Of a stretch of 7,072 bases of DNA, positions 1-6,469 are shown one piece after another. The notes below the pieces were generated by a model. That model did no database searches, was not told the origin of the DNA, and saw nothing but the letters and a program-made list of their open reading frames with translations. Source of the DNA: Oscillospiraceae bacterium (GTDB lineage Bacteria; Bacillota; Clostridia; Oscillospirales; Oscillospiraceae); the NCBI GenBank assembly GCA_017624645.1, contig JAGAMQ010000108.1, forward strand, positions 1-7,072, in the 5' to 3' direction. Within the stretch, counting starts at the first letter, position 1. The number at the start of each line of letters is the position of its first letter. The translations under genes were made by a program, and so were the position numbers.

Positions 1-132
1 CTTGTTCATCTGATGGATAATAAAAGGAGCAATGTCATCTGAAAGTGGAAACTCTCTTCATCTGCTGTTCGGCATGAAGGTGTTTTTTTCTATTAAAGCA
101 CATATGCGGTCGTGTAAACTGTAAAGAACGAC
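1..132. other. Left-edge flank, no supported gene
   Basis: This stretch lies downstream of the leftward 7alpha-HSDH gene. I see no complete gene. On the minus strand one frame is open from about position 58 to the window edge and reads REFPLSDDIAPFIIHQMNK, but it has no credible start with a ribosome binding site. On the plus strand a short open tail ends in TGA at 40-42. Either could be the edge of a neighbouring gene, and I cannot decide. A weak 5-bp inverted repeat (109-113 with 128-132) follows the HSDH stop but lacks a T-tract, so I do not call it a terminator. Confidence 0.4.
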
Positions 133-918
133 TCATCTTCTGTTTCTTTTATCGGACAGATCTCCGTATACAGGTGTAGCCGAACCGAAGCCGCCCGCTA
201 CGGTAAGGATTTGTCCTGTGGTATAGGCAGAAGCGTCGCTTGCGAAATAGCACACTGCTTCTGCGATCTCCTCCGGCAGTCCGATGCGCCCCAGGGGGAT
301 ATGACGCAGAAACAGGTTCCGGAACTCGTCCGACAGGTGCTTTTCCACGGCTTCCGTGGCAGTCATGCCGGGAAGGACGGCATTGCATCGGATATTGTGC
401 TTGGCTTCCTGTACGGCAATGAGCTTTGTCAGGTAGTTGATGGCTGCTTTGCTTGTTCCATAGGCAACCTGGGAAATGTCCGGCACTTGACCGCCGACAG
501 AAGAAATATTGATGATACTGCCGCCACCGTGGTTTACCATGTGTTTTGTAGCAGCCTGACTTGCCATGAAGACACTTCTCAGATTCAAATTGACCGTATC
601 CAGGAAGACCTGAGGATCTGTGTTGGAAAAATCCAAATCCTTTCCCGGATTGGAAGTGCCGAAGTTGTTGACCAGCACATCGATGTGACCTGCATCCTGG
701 ACTGCATCCTCTACCATGGAAGAAAAGGTTTCCGGCTTGGTGGCATCATTGTACACGCATTTTACGCCCTCCAAGGTGTTTGCGATTTCCTGTGCCTGAT
801 CCATGTTCCGGGCGGCCATATAGACCCGAGCGCCTTCGACCGCGCATTTTTTCACAATGGCTAGACCGATTCCCCGGGTGGAGGCTGTTACCAGAATGAC
901 TTTATCTTTTAATCTCAT
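133..918 (-). CDS. hdhA: 7alpha-hydroxysteroid dehydrogenase (SDR family, probably NADP(H)-dependent)
   Basis: This 261-residue cytoplasmic enzyme belongs to the classical short-chain dehydrogenase/reductase family. It should reversibly oxidise the 7alpha-hydroxyl of cholate or chenodeoxycholate-type bile acids to the 7-oxo form. Seen in the sequence: the cofactor loop TASTRGIG (11-18), NNFG (84-87), catalytic Asn112, Ser140, and Tyr153/Lys157 in YGTSK, then PG after strand 6. The N-terminus MRLKDKVILVTASTRGIG, the block NIRCNAVLPGMTAT and the C-terminal AGGFGSATP closely match the C. scindens 7alpha-HSDH as I remember it. The length fits too. Arg15 and Arg37, at positions that contact the 2'-phosphate in clostridial NADP-dependent homologues, suggest NADP(H); the NAD-type acidic residue is absent at that place. 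The ATG (918-916) lies 1 base after the upstream transporter's stop, with AAGGAG 7 bases before it, so translation is probably coupled. A different hydroxysteroid position is possible but less likely. Confidence 0.88.
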   Translation of the reverse strand: MRLKDKVILVTASTRGIGLAIVKKCAVEGARVYMAARNMDQAQEIANTLEGVKCVYNDATKPETFSSMVEDAVQDAGHIDVLVNNFGTSNPGKDLDFSNTDPQVFLDTVNLNLRSVFMASQAATKHMVNHGGGSIINISSVGGQVPDISQVAYGTSKAAINYLTKLIAVQEAKHNIRCNAVLPGMTATEAVEKHLSDEFRNLFLRHIPLGRIGLPEEIAEAVCYFASDASAYTTGQILTVAGGFGSATPVYGDLSDKRNRR

Positions 919-919
919 A

Positions 920-2326
920 TTAGGACTCCTTTATAACTTTTCGTTTTGGCAGGAACAGAACCGCCGCTATTCCCAATACTACGCACAGGATCTCTGCGAT
1001 TGCCAGAAAATGAATGGACGCAACTGCGGCAGTAGGCTCAGCTGTGCCTGCAGCAATTCTTCCTGTAATCTGATTCGTGAATAACGGTACAAAGACGGCT
1101 ACGCCAAAAGGTGCTGCCAGGTCCCGGAACAGACCGTAGGTGCCTGTGCCCGCCCCTGCCTCCTGGGGCGTCAAGCCGGAAAGGACCACTTTCATAAAGA
1201 TGGTACCGTTTCCACCCAGACCGAAGCCAAGAACACCAAGAGATGCCATCAGTAATAATACAGAGGTGACCTCTGTAAATAGCAGCAGAATCCCACACCC
1301 AATGCCGGTCAACAGGAATGACCCTACCAGGATGCGTTTGGGGTCAAATTTATCTGCCAAGGGACCCAAAACAACCGCCCCCAAGGACATACCCACATAC
1401 ATCACAGAGATTGCATAGCCGGAGATAGCGGTGTTATCCGGCTGGGTGTAATTGACAAAGACGATGGTGTTGGTCATATTCGCCTGCATCAATCCCTGGG
1501 TGAGAAACAAGGCAAGGACACTTAGAATAAAAGCGCTGCGTTTTATGAAGCTGCCCGACAGGATGGGATGGGAACTTTTTCTTTCTGCAAGGACAAGTCC
1601 CACCAGGCTGACAATTGCAAAAATCAGCACAATGAGGAACGGTTTGGATGTCCAGCCGAAGTTCTGTCCGAAAGATGGAACGCACAGCAGCAGGCTGAAG
1701 AAAATGAGGATCAGAACAGCCCCGGATACATCAAAGTTTTGCAGCGGCTTTTTGGTGGATACCTGATTGCGGGAAGTAAGAGCACTGGCGGCAAAAATAC
1801 CGGCGCAAATGGCAACACATACCCACAACATTGTACGCCATCCATAAGAAGAGACCAGCAGACCGCCAATGGTTGGTCCGATGATCACCGACGCGCTGGA
1901 AAGAAGCATATATAGGGAAAAGCCTTTTGCGATTTTATCCTGAGGAAATTCCGTAGCGATATAGGCAAGGATCACGGGACTCATTGCCGCAGTTCCAACT
2001 CCGACAACAAAACGGGCGACCATCATAAACACAAGAGAGTTCGCAAGGGCAGATAGGACATTGCCCAAGGTGAAAACCGCAATACCCAGAAGCAGAGTCC
2101 TTCTGCGCCCGATCACATCCCCCACCTTGCCGAGAATCGGTGCGCAGGCTGCCGTAGACATGGCCTGTGCAAGAGCAGTCCATGTTGTGTTGTTATAAGC
2201 AATGCCAATGTCTTGCACAAAAGCCGGTCCTAAAACCGTGGAAAAGCCACCCACCAGCCCAATCAAAAGGGCGGCCAATGCATATGGGATAAACCCCTTT
2301 TTATAGGAAATACTGCGTTCCATCAT
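920..2326 (-). CDS. baiG: BaiG-like MFS bile-acid transporter
   Basis: This integral membrane transporter of the major facilitator superfamily (DHA2-like, 14 segments) probably moves bile acids with protons, as C. scindens BaiG does. I count 14 hydrophobic segments over 468 residues. Seen: motif A GKVGDVIGRRR (66-76), motif C region GPTIGG (150-155), and a motif A echo GPLADKFDPKR in the second half. Blocks such as YKKGF near the start, YNNTTW, TQGLMQANMTN and TYGLFRD strongly resemble BaiG (about 477 residues) as I remember it. The frame is open to an ATG at 2368, giving 482 residues. I choose ATG 2326 because AAGGAA sits 6 bases before it, while the longer form would run through the candidate promoter and operator. 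ATG 2323, the next codon, is an equally near alternative. It is the first gene of a two-gene operon with the 7alpha-HSDH, which supports a steroid substrate over general drug efflux. Direction of transport is not visible. Confidence 0.85.
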   Translation of the reverse strand: MMERSISYKKGFIPYALAALLIGLVGGFSTVLGPAFVQDIGIAYNNTTWTALAQAMSTAACAPILGKVGDVIGRRRTLLLGIAVFTLGNVLSALANSLVFMMVARFVVGVGTAAMSPVILAYIATEFPQDKIAKGFSLYMLLSSASVIIGPTIGGLLVSSYGWRTMLWVCVAICAGIFAASALTSRNQVSTKKPLQNFDVSGAVLILIFFSLLLCVPSFGQNFGWTSKPFLIVLIFAIVSLVGLVLAERKSSHPILSGSFIKRSAFILSVLALFLTQGLMQANMTNTIVFVNYTQPDNTAISGYAISVMYVGMSLGAVVLGPLADKFDPKRILVGSFLLTGIGCGILLLFTEVTSVLLLMASLGVLGFGLGGNGTIFMKVVLSGLTPQEAGAGTGTYGLFRDLAAPFGVAVFVPLFTNQITGRIAAGTAEPTAAVASIHFLAIAEILCVVLGIAAVLFLPKRKVIKES

Positions 2327-2337
2327 TTCACTTCCTT

Positions 2338-2388
2338 TTGCGGATATTATGTCCAGACATTTATACATTATTGCTTTTTATCTGGACA
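2338..2388. promoter_or_regulatory. Divergent promoter region with 8-bp inverted repeat (candidate operator)
   Basis: Between the divergent starts lies TGTCCAGA (2350-2357) and its exact reverse complement TCTGGACA (2381-2388), 31 bp start to start, about three helical turns. Rightward candidate promoter: TTGCGG (2338-2343), 18-bp spacer, TATACA (2362-2367). Leftward candidate: TGTCCA (reverse complement of 2383-2388), 17-bp spacer, TATAAA (reverse complement of 2360-2365). The two -10 elements overlap, and one repeat arm lies in the spacer of each promoter or near its start point. Both -35 boxes are weak. The repeat is certain; the promoters and regulator binding are inferred. Confidence 0.5.
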
Positions 2389-2411
2389 CACTTTTCACAG
2401 GAGGGATGACT

Positions 2412-2786
2412 ATGAAACAAAAATTTTTAATTTGTAAGCATTGCGGCAACATTGTAGCTATGATTCGGGACAAGGGCGTTCCGGTCTACTGCTGCGGCGA
2501 ACAGATGCAGGAGCTGATTCCGGGGACCACAGAAGCCTCCGGGGAAAAACACATTCCTGTATATCAGTTGGAGGGAAATACCGTCCATGTAACCGTTGGT
2601 GAGCTGGAACATCCCATGACCCAGGAGCACTATATCGAATGGGTGTGTATGGAAACAGAGCACGGCATCCAGTATGCCCATCTGGATCCGGAGGATAAGC
2701 CCAAGGCAAAGTTCTCTATCTGTGATGGGGATGAAGTCCGGGCAGTGTACGCATTTTGCAATCAACACGATTTATGGAGGAAGTAA
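2412..2786 (+). CDS. dfx: Desulfoferrodoxin, two-iron superoxide reductase
   Basis: This 124-residue cytoplasmic iron protein reduces superoxide to hydrogen peroxide without releasing oxygen, a typical anaerobe defence. The N-terminal desulforedoxin domain (1-36) has the four cysteine ligands C8, C11, C27 and C28 for the rubredoxin-like centre. The catalytic domain has the EKHIP motif (E45, K46, H47), H67 and H73 in HPMTQEHYI, and C116/H119 in FCNQHDLW, which together form the Fe(His)4Cys site. All expected ligands are present, so it should be active as a class I (2Fe) enzyme. The frame is open to 2349, but ATG 2412 has AGGAGG 7 bases upstream and gives the family's usual length. A nearer ATG at 2406 sits only one base from that site. 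It leads a three-gene operon; its H2O2 product is the substrate of the next gene. No rubredoxin, the usual donor, is encoded here. Confidence 0.93.
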   Translation: MKQKFLICKHCGNIVAMIRDKGVPVYCCGEQMQELIPGTTEASGEKHIPVYQLEGNTVHVTVGELEHPMTQEHYIEWVCMETEHGIQYAHLDPEDKPKAKFSICDGDEVRAVYAFCNQHDLWRK

Positions 2787-2788
2787 GT

Positions 2789-3352
2789 ATGTCTATGATC
2801 AACAAGGAAATTTCCGATTTTCGCACCTATGCCTATCATGAAAATGATTTTAAATTTGTCAGTAAGGAAGACCTCCTTGGAAAATGGAGCGTCTTTTTCT
2901 TCTATCCTGCGGACTTTACCTTTGTGTGCCCCACGGAATTGGAGGACTTGGCGGATAAGTACGAGCAGTTCCGGGACATCGGCTGTGAGGTGTATTCTGT
3001 GTCCACCGATACCCATTTCGTCCACAAGGCGTGGCATGATGCATCTGAGCGGATCAAGAAGATCAATTATCCTATGCTGGCAGACCCCACCCACAGCATT
3101 TCCAAGGATTTTAAAGTGCTGATCGAAGCAGACGGTCTTGCCGAGCGCGGCACTTTTATTATCAATCCTGAGGGCAAGATCGTGGGCTACGAAGTGACCG
3201 CCGGCAATGTGGGCAGAAACGCAGAGGAACTGCTGCGGAAGGTGCAGGCATGTCAGTTTGTCCACGCCCATGGTGATCAGGTTTGTCCTGCCAACTGGAA
3301 GCCAGGTAGCGAAACGCTGAAGCCCAGTTTGGACTTGGTCGGTCAGCTGTGA
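2789..3352 (+). CDS. ahpC: Alkyl hydroperoxide reductase subunit C (2-Cys peroxiredoxin)
   Basis: This 187-residue cytoplasmic peroxiredoxin reduces H2O2, organic hydroperoxides and possibly peroxynitrite. The peroxidatic cysteine is C47 in FTFVCPTE, preceded by the conserved YPADFTF loop (Pro40, Thr44). The active-site arginine is R120 (AERGTF), and the resolving cysteine is C166 in QVCPANW. The length and both cysteine positions match E. coli-type AhpC. The start at ATG 2789 has GGAGG 8 bases upstream and lies 2 bases after the superoxide reductase stop; the open frame reaches back to 2756, but that would overlap the upstream gene without a ribosome site. Its stop TGA overlaps the next gene's ATG by one base (TGATG), which points to translational coupling with its dedicated reductase. 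Confidence 0.96.
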   Translation: MSMINKEISDFRTYAYHENDFKFVSKEDLLGKWSVFFFYPADFTFVCPTELEDLADKYEQFRDIGCEVYSVSTDTHFVHKAWHDASERIKKINYPMLADPTHSISKDFKVLIEADGLAERGTFIINPEGKIVGYEVTAGNVGRNAEELLRKVQACQFVHAHGDQVCPANWKPGSETLKPSLDLVGQL

Positions 3353-4980
3353 TGGATAACCTGTACGATGTAGTCGTTGTCGGCGGCGGCCCTGCGGGGC
3401 TGACCGCCGCCCTGTATCTTGCCCGGGCAAAGTATCGGGTGGTGGTTCTGGAAAAGGAGCAGTTTGGCGGGCAGATTGCCATTACCCATGAGGTGGTCAA
3501 CTATCCCGGCATTGCCAAAACCAGCGGCAAATCCTTGACAGATACCATACAGCAGCAGGCAGAGGTTTTCGGGGCGGAGTTCAGATTGGCAGAAGCCACC
3601 GGCTTTGACCTTTCCGGAGATATTAAAACAGTGCGCACTGACAAGGGGGACTACCGCTGCCTTGGTATCCTGCTGGCTACCGGCGCACATCCAAGAACGG
3701 TGGGCTTCAAGGGGGAGGAAGAGCACAAGGGTCGGGGCGTTGCTTACTGTGCCACCTGTGATGGGGAATTTTTCACAGGAAAAGAAATCTTCGTGGTGGG
3801 CGGCGGTTATGCAGCGGCGGAGGAAAGCGTATTCCTGACGAAATTTGCCCGGCATGTGACGATCCTGGTCCGCAAGGATGACTTCTCCTGTGCTGCATCA
3901 GTGGCAGACCAGGCGAAGAATCACGAGAAGATCACCGTGCTGACCAATACCGTGATGGAGGAAGTGTCCGGTGAAAACGGACTGACCTACGCCCGGTATA
4001 AAAACACCGCCACCGGAGAGGTGACGGAGTATAGGAGCGAAGAATCCTTTGGCGTTTTTGTGTTTGCCGGGTATGCACCGGCTACAGAGGCGGTCAAGGG
4101 TGTCGTAGAGCTGAACGAACAAGGGTATATCGTAACGGATGCCTCCCAAAAGACCAGTGCAGAGGGTGTTTATGCGGCGGGAGATGTGTGTATTAAGCCT
4201 TTACGGCAAGTTGTGACGGCCACCAGCGACGGAGCCTTGGCGGCAACAGAGCTGGAAAAATATGTGGCGGCTATGCAGGGAAAAACCGGTTTGCGTCCGG
4301 AGATCTCAGCACCAGAACGCCGTGAAGCAACTGTCGGAAACTCTGTGCCGGAGATTTCTGCCGATGGACAGGAGCTGTTTACACCCGAGATGCGGCAGCA
4401 GCTGGATACGGTATTCAGCCGTATGGAAAGACCGCTTTTGCTGAAGCTCCATTTGGACAGCCGTCGGATTTCCGCGGAGCTGGAGAGGTTCATAACTGCC
4501 CTTGGGGCGCTTTCTGATAAGCTGACGGTGGAGGTATGTGACAGACAGGCACAGCAATCCTTTGCGCCCTGTGTGGAAGTTTGCATGGCGGACGGTGCCC
4601 CCACAGGACTTGCCTTCCACGGCGTTCCCAGTGGCCATGAGTTTACTTCTTTCGTATTGGGTCTGTACAATGCTGCAGGTCCGGGACAGGCCTTGGACGC
4701 AGATGTGCAGCAGATCATTGCAGCCATCACAAAGTCCACGGATATAAAAATTTTGGTTACACTGACCTGTACCATGTGCCCGGATCTTGTGGTAGCGGCA
4801 CAGCGCATCGCTGCGGCCAATCCCAATGTTACCGCCCATGTATATGACATCCATCATTTTGAAAACCTGAAAAACCAATACAAAGTGATGAGTGTGCCAT
4901 GCCTTGTGGTCAATGACGAGAGGATATCTTTTGGAAAGAAGAACATGAGGCAGGTGCTGGATTTCATTCGGGGAGAATAA
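3352..4980 (+). CDS. ahpF: AhpF-like peroxiredoxin reductase with permuted domain order
   Basis: This 542-residue flavoprotein probably passes electrons from NAD(P)H through FAD and two redox-active CxxC pairs to AhpC. Residues 1 to about 310 form a thioredoxin-reductase unit: FAD motif GGGPAG (11-16), CATC (C133, C136) before DG, pyridine-nucleotide motif GGGYAAAE (150-157) and the second FAD contact GVYAAGD (272-278). After a linker (about 310-338), residues 339-542 resemble the tandem thioredoxin-fold N-terminal module of E. coli AhpF. The first fold has no CxxC but keeps a block like GHEFTS (428-433); the second has CTMC (C473, C476) followed by PD and the cis-proline stretch VMSVP. In E. 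coli AhpF this module comes first (521 residues overall), so here the order is reversed. Start: ATG 3352 overlaps the ahpC stop; a GTG at 3349 would add one residue. No strong ribosome site is visible, which fits translational coupling. Confidence 0.9.
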   Translation: MDNLYDVVVVGGGPAGLTAALYLARAKYRVVVLEKEQFGGQIAITHEVVNYPGIAKTSGKSLTDTIQQQAEVFGAEFRLAEATGFDLSGDIKTVRTDKGDYRCLGILLATGAHPRTVGFKGEEEHKGRGVAYCATCDGEFFTGKEIFVVGGGYAAAEESVFLTKFARHVTILVRKDDFSCAASVADQAKNHEKITVLTNTVMEEVSGENGLTYARYKNTATGEVTEYRSEESFGVFVFAGYAPATEAVKGVVELNEQGYIVTDASQKTSAEGVYAAGDVCIKPLRQVVTATSDGALAATELEKYVAAMQGKTGLRPEISAPERREATVGNSVPEISADGQELFTPEMRQQLDTVFSRMERPLLLKLHLDSRRISAELERFITALGALSDKLTVEVCDRQAQQSFAPCVEVCMADGAPTGLAFHGVPSGHEFTSFVLGLYNAAGPGQALDADVQQIIAAITKSTDIKILVTLTCTMCPDLVVAAQRIAAANPNVTAHVYDIHHFENLKNQYKVMSVPCLVVNDERISFGKKNMRQVLDFIRGE

Positions 4981-5065
4981 GGGACATTAGACACCGGACA
5001 AAGCACCACAAAACAGCATTTATTGGGTTTCAACTCCGAAAATCGCAGTGTTTTTGAAATGGAGG

Positions 5066-5107
5066 TTAAAATCCCTTCCGGTAAAGCCTTACCGGAAGGG
5101 ATTTTAA
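5066..5107 (+). terminator. Rho-independent terminator of the dfx-ahpC-ahpF operon
   Basis: A perfect 19-bp stem (arms 5066-5084 and 5089-5107) closes on the 4-base loop AGCC, 86 bases after the ahpF stop. The GC core is CCCTTCCGG paired with CCGGAAGGG. The outer stem is A/T-rich on both sides (TTAAAAT / ATTTTAA), so the T-rich strand serves either direction. It may therefore end the convergent leftward transcript as well. The stem is certain; termination is the standard inference from place and shape. Confidence 0.85.
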
Positions 5108-5146
5108 AATTTCCGGCAACCCAGAGCAGGTCACCGGAAGGAAGAG

Positions 5147-5168
5147 AAAAAAGGAGTTACTGCCTCCT
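5147..5168 (-). terminator. Candidate weak terminator for the leftward membrane-protein gene
   Basis: Read on the minus strand, AGGAG, a 7-base loop and CTCCT (arms 5164-5168 and 5152-5156) are followed by six T residues. It lies about 70 bases after the gene's stop. The stem is only 5 bp, so it may be weak or fortuitous; the 19-bp hairpin further on could do the job instead. Confidence 0.35.
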
Positions 5169-5239
5169 ATCAAGGTGTGAAACGCAGGCAGGTTGTTACA
5201 AAAGAAATATCGTTCCCATGTGTAAAATAGATGCAATGT

Positions 5240-6295
5240 TCAGGCGGCGATTTGTTCATTCACCATCTCATATATATCAATGAGGATAGATGACCTTTGG
5301 TGGCGCTCATCGTTTAAGGGAAGCATATTTTGGATCCGCTGATAATAGGCAATAAGCTGGGTAATCATCTTTTGGGCATTTTCGTTTTCGGCGGGAGATT
5401 CCCTGTAGAAGGTGCAAATGCTTTCCAATTGCCAGTAGATCGCATCCTGATATGCTTCGATGGCAAAAGCAGTACCGTCGTTGTGATATCTTTCAAATGC
5501 CAAGTCTGCATAACGAAGAGCAATGAGATTTTGGTTGATGTGGGTTTTATAGTAATAGTCTGCTTCGCATCTTATTGTAACACATTCCTCCAGAAAGTGT
5601 ATTCTTTGAAGGCGATTGTTCAGAAAACGGTTTTTTTCCACCCATTCATGGTATGTTGCTTCATAGTCAAAAACGGTAGAGATATTCTCCTCGTATTTTG
5701 CAAAATTTACATTGTACATGTAGGGGGAGGGGGCGGTAAGCTGAAGCGTAATGTATCCTGCCCAGTCAACCCTGTTATTCTGCAACTGTTCCAGAGAATA
5801 TTGGGAGAAAAACGCGTCCTTAAAATTCATTTCATAACAAATTGCGTCTTCTGCAGGTATCACGGGAACGGTACTTTCCGTTGGGGTGACTTGTTCGTCG
5901 GTGGTGTGGGGAGAGGAAGATTCAGCCTTATAAATCTCGCAGACCTCATCTATGACAACACCCCCGACTTCGCATGCCAATGCAGGAATACTTATTAGCG
6001 TAAAGAAAAGGAAGGCTGTTATGTAGCATCTTATCTTTCTCTTATGAGGCATGGTGATTCGTTCAAATATCGTCAGTAAGATTGACCCAAATGTAGCAAT
6101 AGTAAATATGGTTTTGGACAGGATTGCGAAAATCATGCCGGCAGGAGCCAGGAGGTCGTTGTTGCCCAATGCAAAAAGGAGTAGAATAATGAGCAAAAGT
6201 GTAACTGTTATGCTCAATGCGGCTACTTTTTTCAGTCGCTGGTCAGCAGGGGGGCGCTTTTTTGTTGAATTATTTTTTGCAGAATTTTTCAACAC
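5240..6295 (-). CDS. Hypothetical membrane-anchored protein, three N-terminal TM segments
   Basis: I do not recognise this 351-residue protein. It begins with a lysine/arginine-rich tail (1-23), then hydrophobic segments at about 24-43, 49-77 and 90-108. The loop between the second and third is strongly basic (PHKRKIR), so by the positive-inside rule the N-terminus is cytoplasmic and residues 109-351 face outside. A Ser/Thr/Pro-rich stretch (125-148) looks like a flexible linker. The remainder (about 155-351) is rich in aromatic and charged residues and looks mainly helical; the part near 258-290 (ALRYADLAFERY, AIEAYQDAIYWQ) hints at TPR-like helix pairs, but I would not assign the fold. The start is GTG 6295 or TTG 6292; AAGGGGG lies 4 bases before the first and 7 before the second. 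It is transcribed alone from a strong promoter (6352-6380). Its neighbours are redox enzymes on the other strand, and nothing ties it to them. Confidence 0.8.
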   Translation of the reverse strand: MLKNSAKNNSTKKRPPADQRLKKVAALSITVTLLLIILLLFALGNNDLLAPAGMIFAILSKTIFTIATFGSILLTIFERITMPHKRKIRCYITAFLFFTLISIPALACEVGGVVIDEVCEIYKAESSSPHTTDEQVTPTESTVPVIPAEDAICYEMNFKDAFFSQYSLEQLQNNRVDWAGYITLQLTAPSPYMYNVNFAKYEENISTVFDYEATYHEWVEKNRFLNNRLQRIHFLEECVTIRCEADYYYKTHINQNLIALRYADLAFERYHNDGTAFAIEAYQDAIYWQLESICTFYRESPAENENAQKMITQLIAYYQRIQNMLPLNDERHQRSSILIDIYEMVNEQIAA

Positions 6296-6351
6296 ATTAC
6301 CCCCTTAACTGAATGAATTTTGCAAAAAAAGGAAATCTTCTTACAAATAGC

Positions 6352-6380
6352 ATTGTACTACAAATGGGATTTTTTGTCAA
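6352..6380 (-). promoter_or_regulatory. Strong sigma-70/sigma-A type promoter of the membrane-protein gene
   Basis: On the minus strand a perfect TTGACA (6380-6375) is followed by a 17-bp spacer and TACAAT (6357-6352), five of six matches to TATAAT. The predicted start point is near 6345, giving a leader of about 50 bases before the GTG at 6295. This is the best promoter in the window. Confidence 0.8.
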
Positions 6381-6469
6381 ATACTAGATGCCCTGCGGTA
6401 GAACTGTGGTGCATCAAAATTTTTGTTGCAAACTATAGCTGCGGTCATAGGTTGATATGAGGTGATCTA

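Larger units (their letters stand above)
4981..5239. other. Convergent intergenic region
   Basis: This 259-base gap lies between the ahpF stop and the stop of the leftward membrane-protein gene. It holds the strong hairpin at 5066-5107 and a weaker leftward terminator candidate near 5147-5168. A plus-strand frame of 86 codons (5023-5283) crosses the hairpin and enters the antisense strand of the next gene, and its translation has no family features, so I do not call it a gene. Confidence 0.6.

Noticed and set aside
109..132. Possible terminator after the 7alpha-HSDH (GTCGT ... ACGAC)
   Set aside because: Only 5 bp with a 14-base loop and no T-tract in the leftward direction.
211..864. 217-codon plus-strand frame opposite the 7alpha-HSDH
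   Set aside because: It is antisense to a gene with full SDR motifs; its own translation shows no family features or ribosome site.
2327..2368. Longer start for the BaiG-like transporter at ATG 2368
   Set aside because: It would add 14 residues across the candidate promoter and operator, has no ribosome site, and is longer than the family N-terminus; ATG 2326 has a good site.
2762..3430. 222-codon minus-strand frame opposite ahpC
   Set aside because: It is a shadow of ahpC, whose catalytic cysteines and length are intact.
5023..5283. 86-codon plus-strand frame after ahpF
   Set aside because: It spans the 19-bp terminator and runs into the opposite gene, with no recognisable content.
6374..6404. 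Plus-strand promoter for sodC built on TTGTCA (6374) and TAGAAC (6399)
   Set aside because: The -10 match is poor and the spacing is 19 bases; the TTGTCA overlaps the much better leftward TTGACA.
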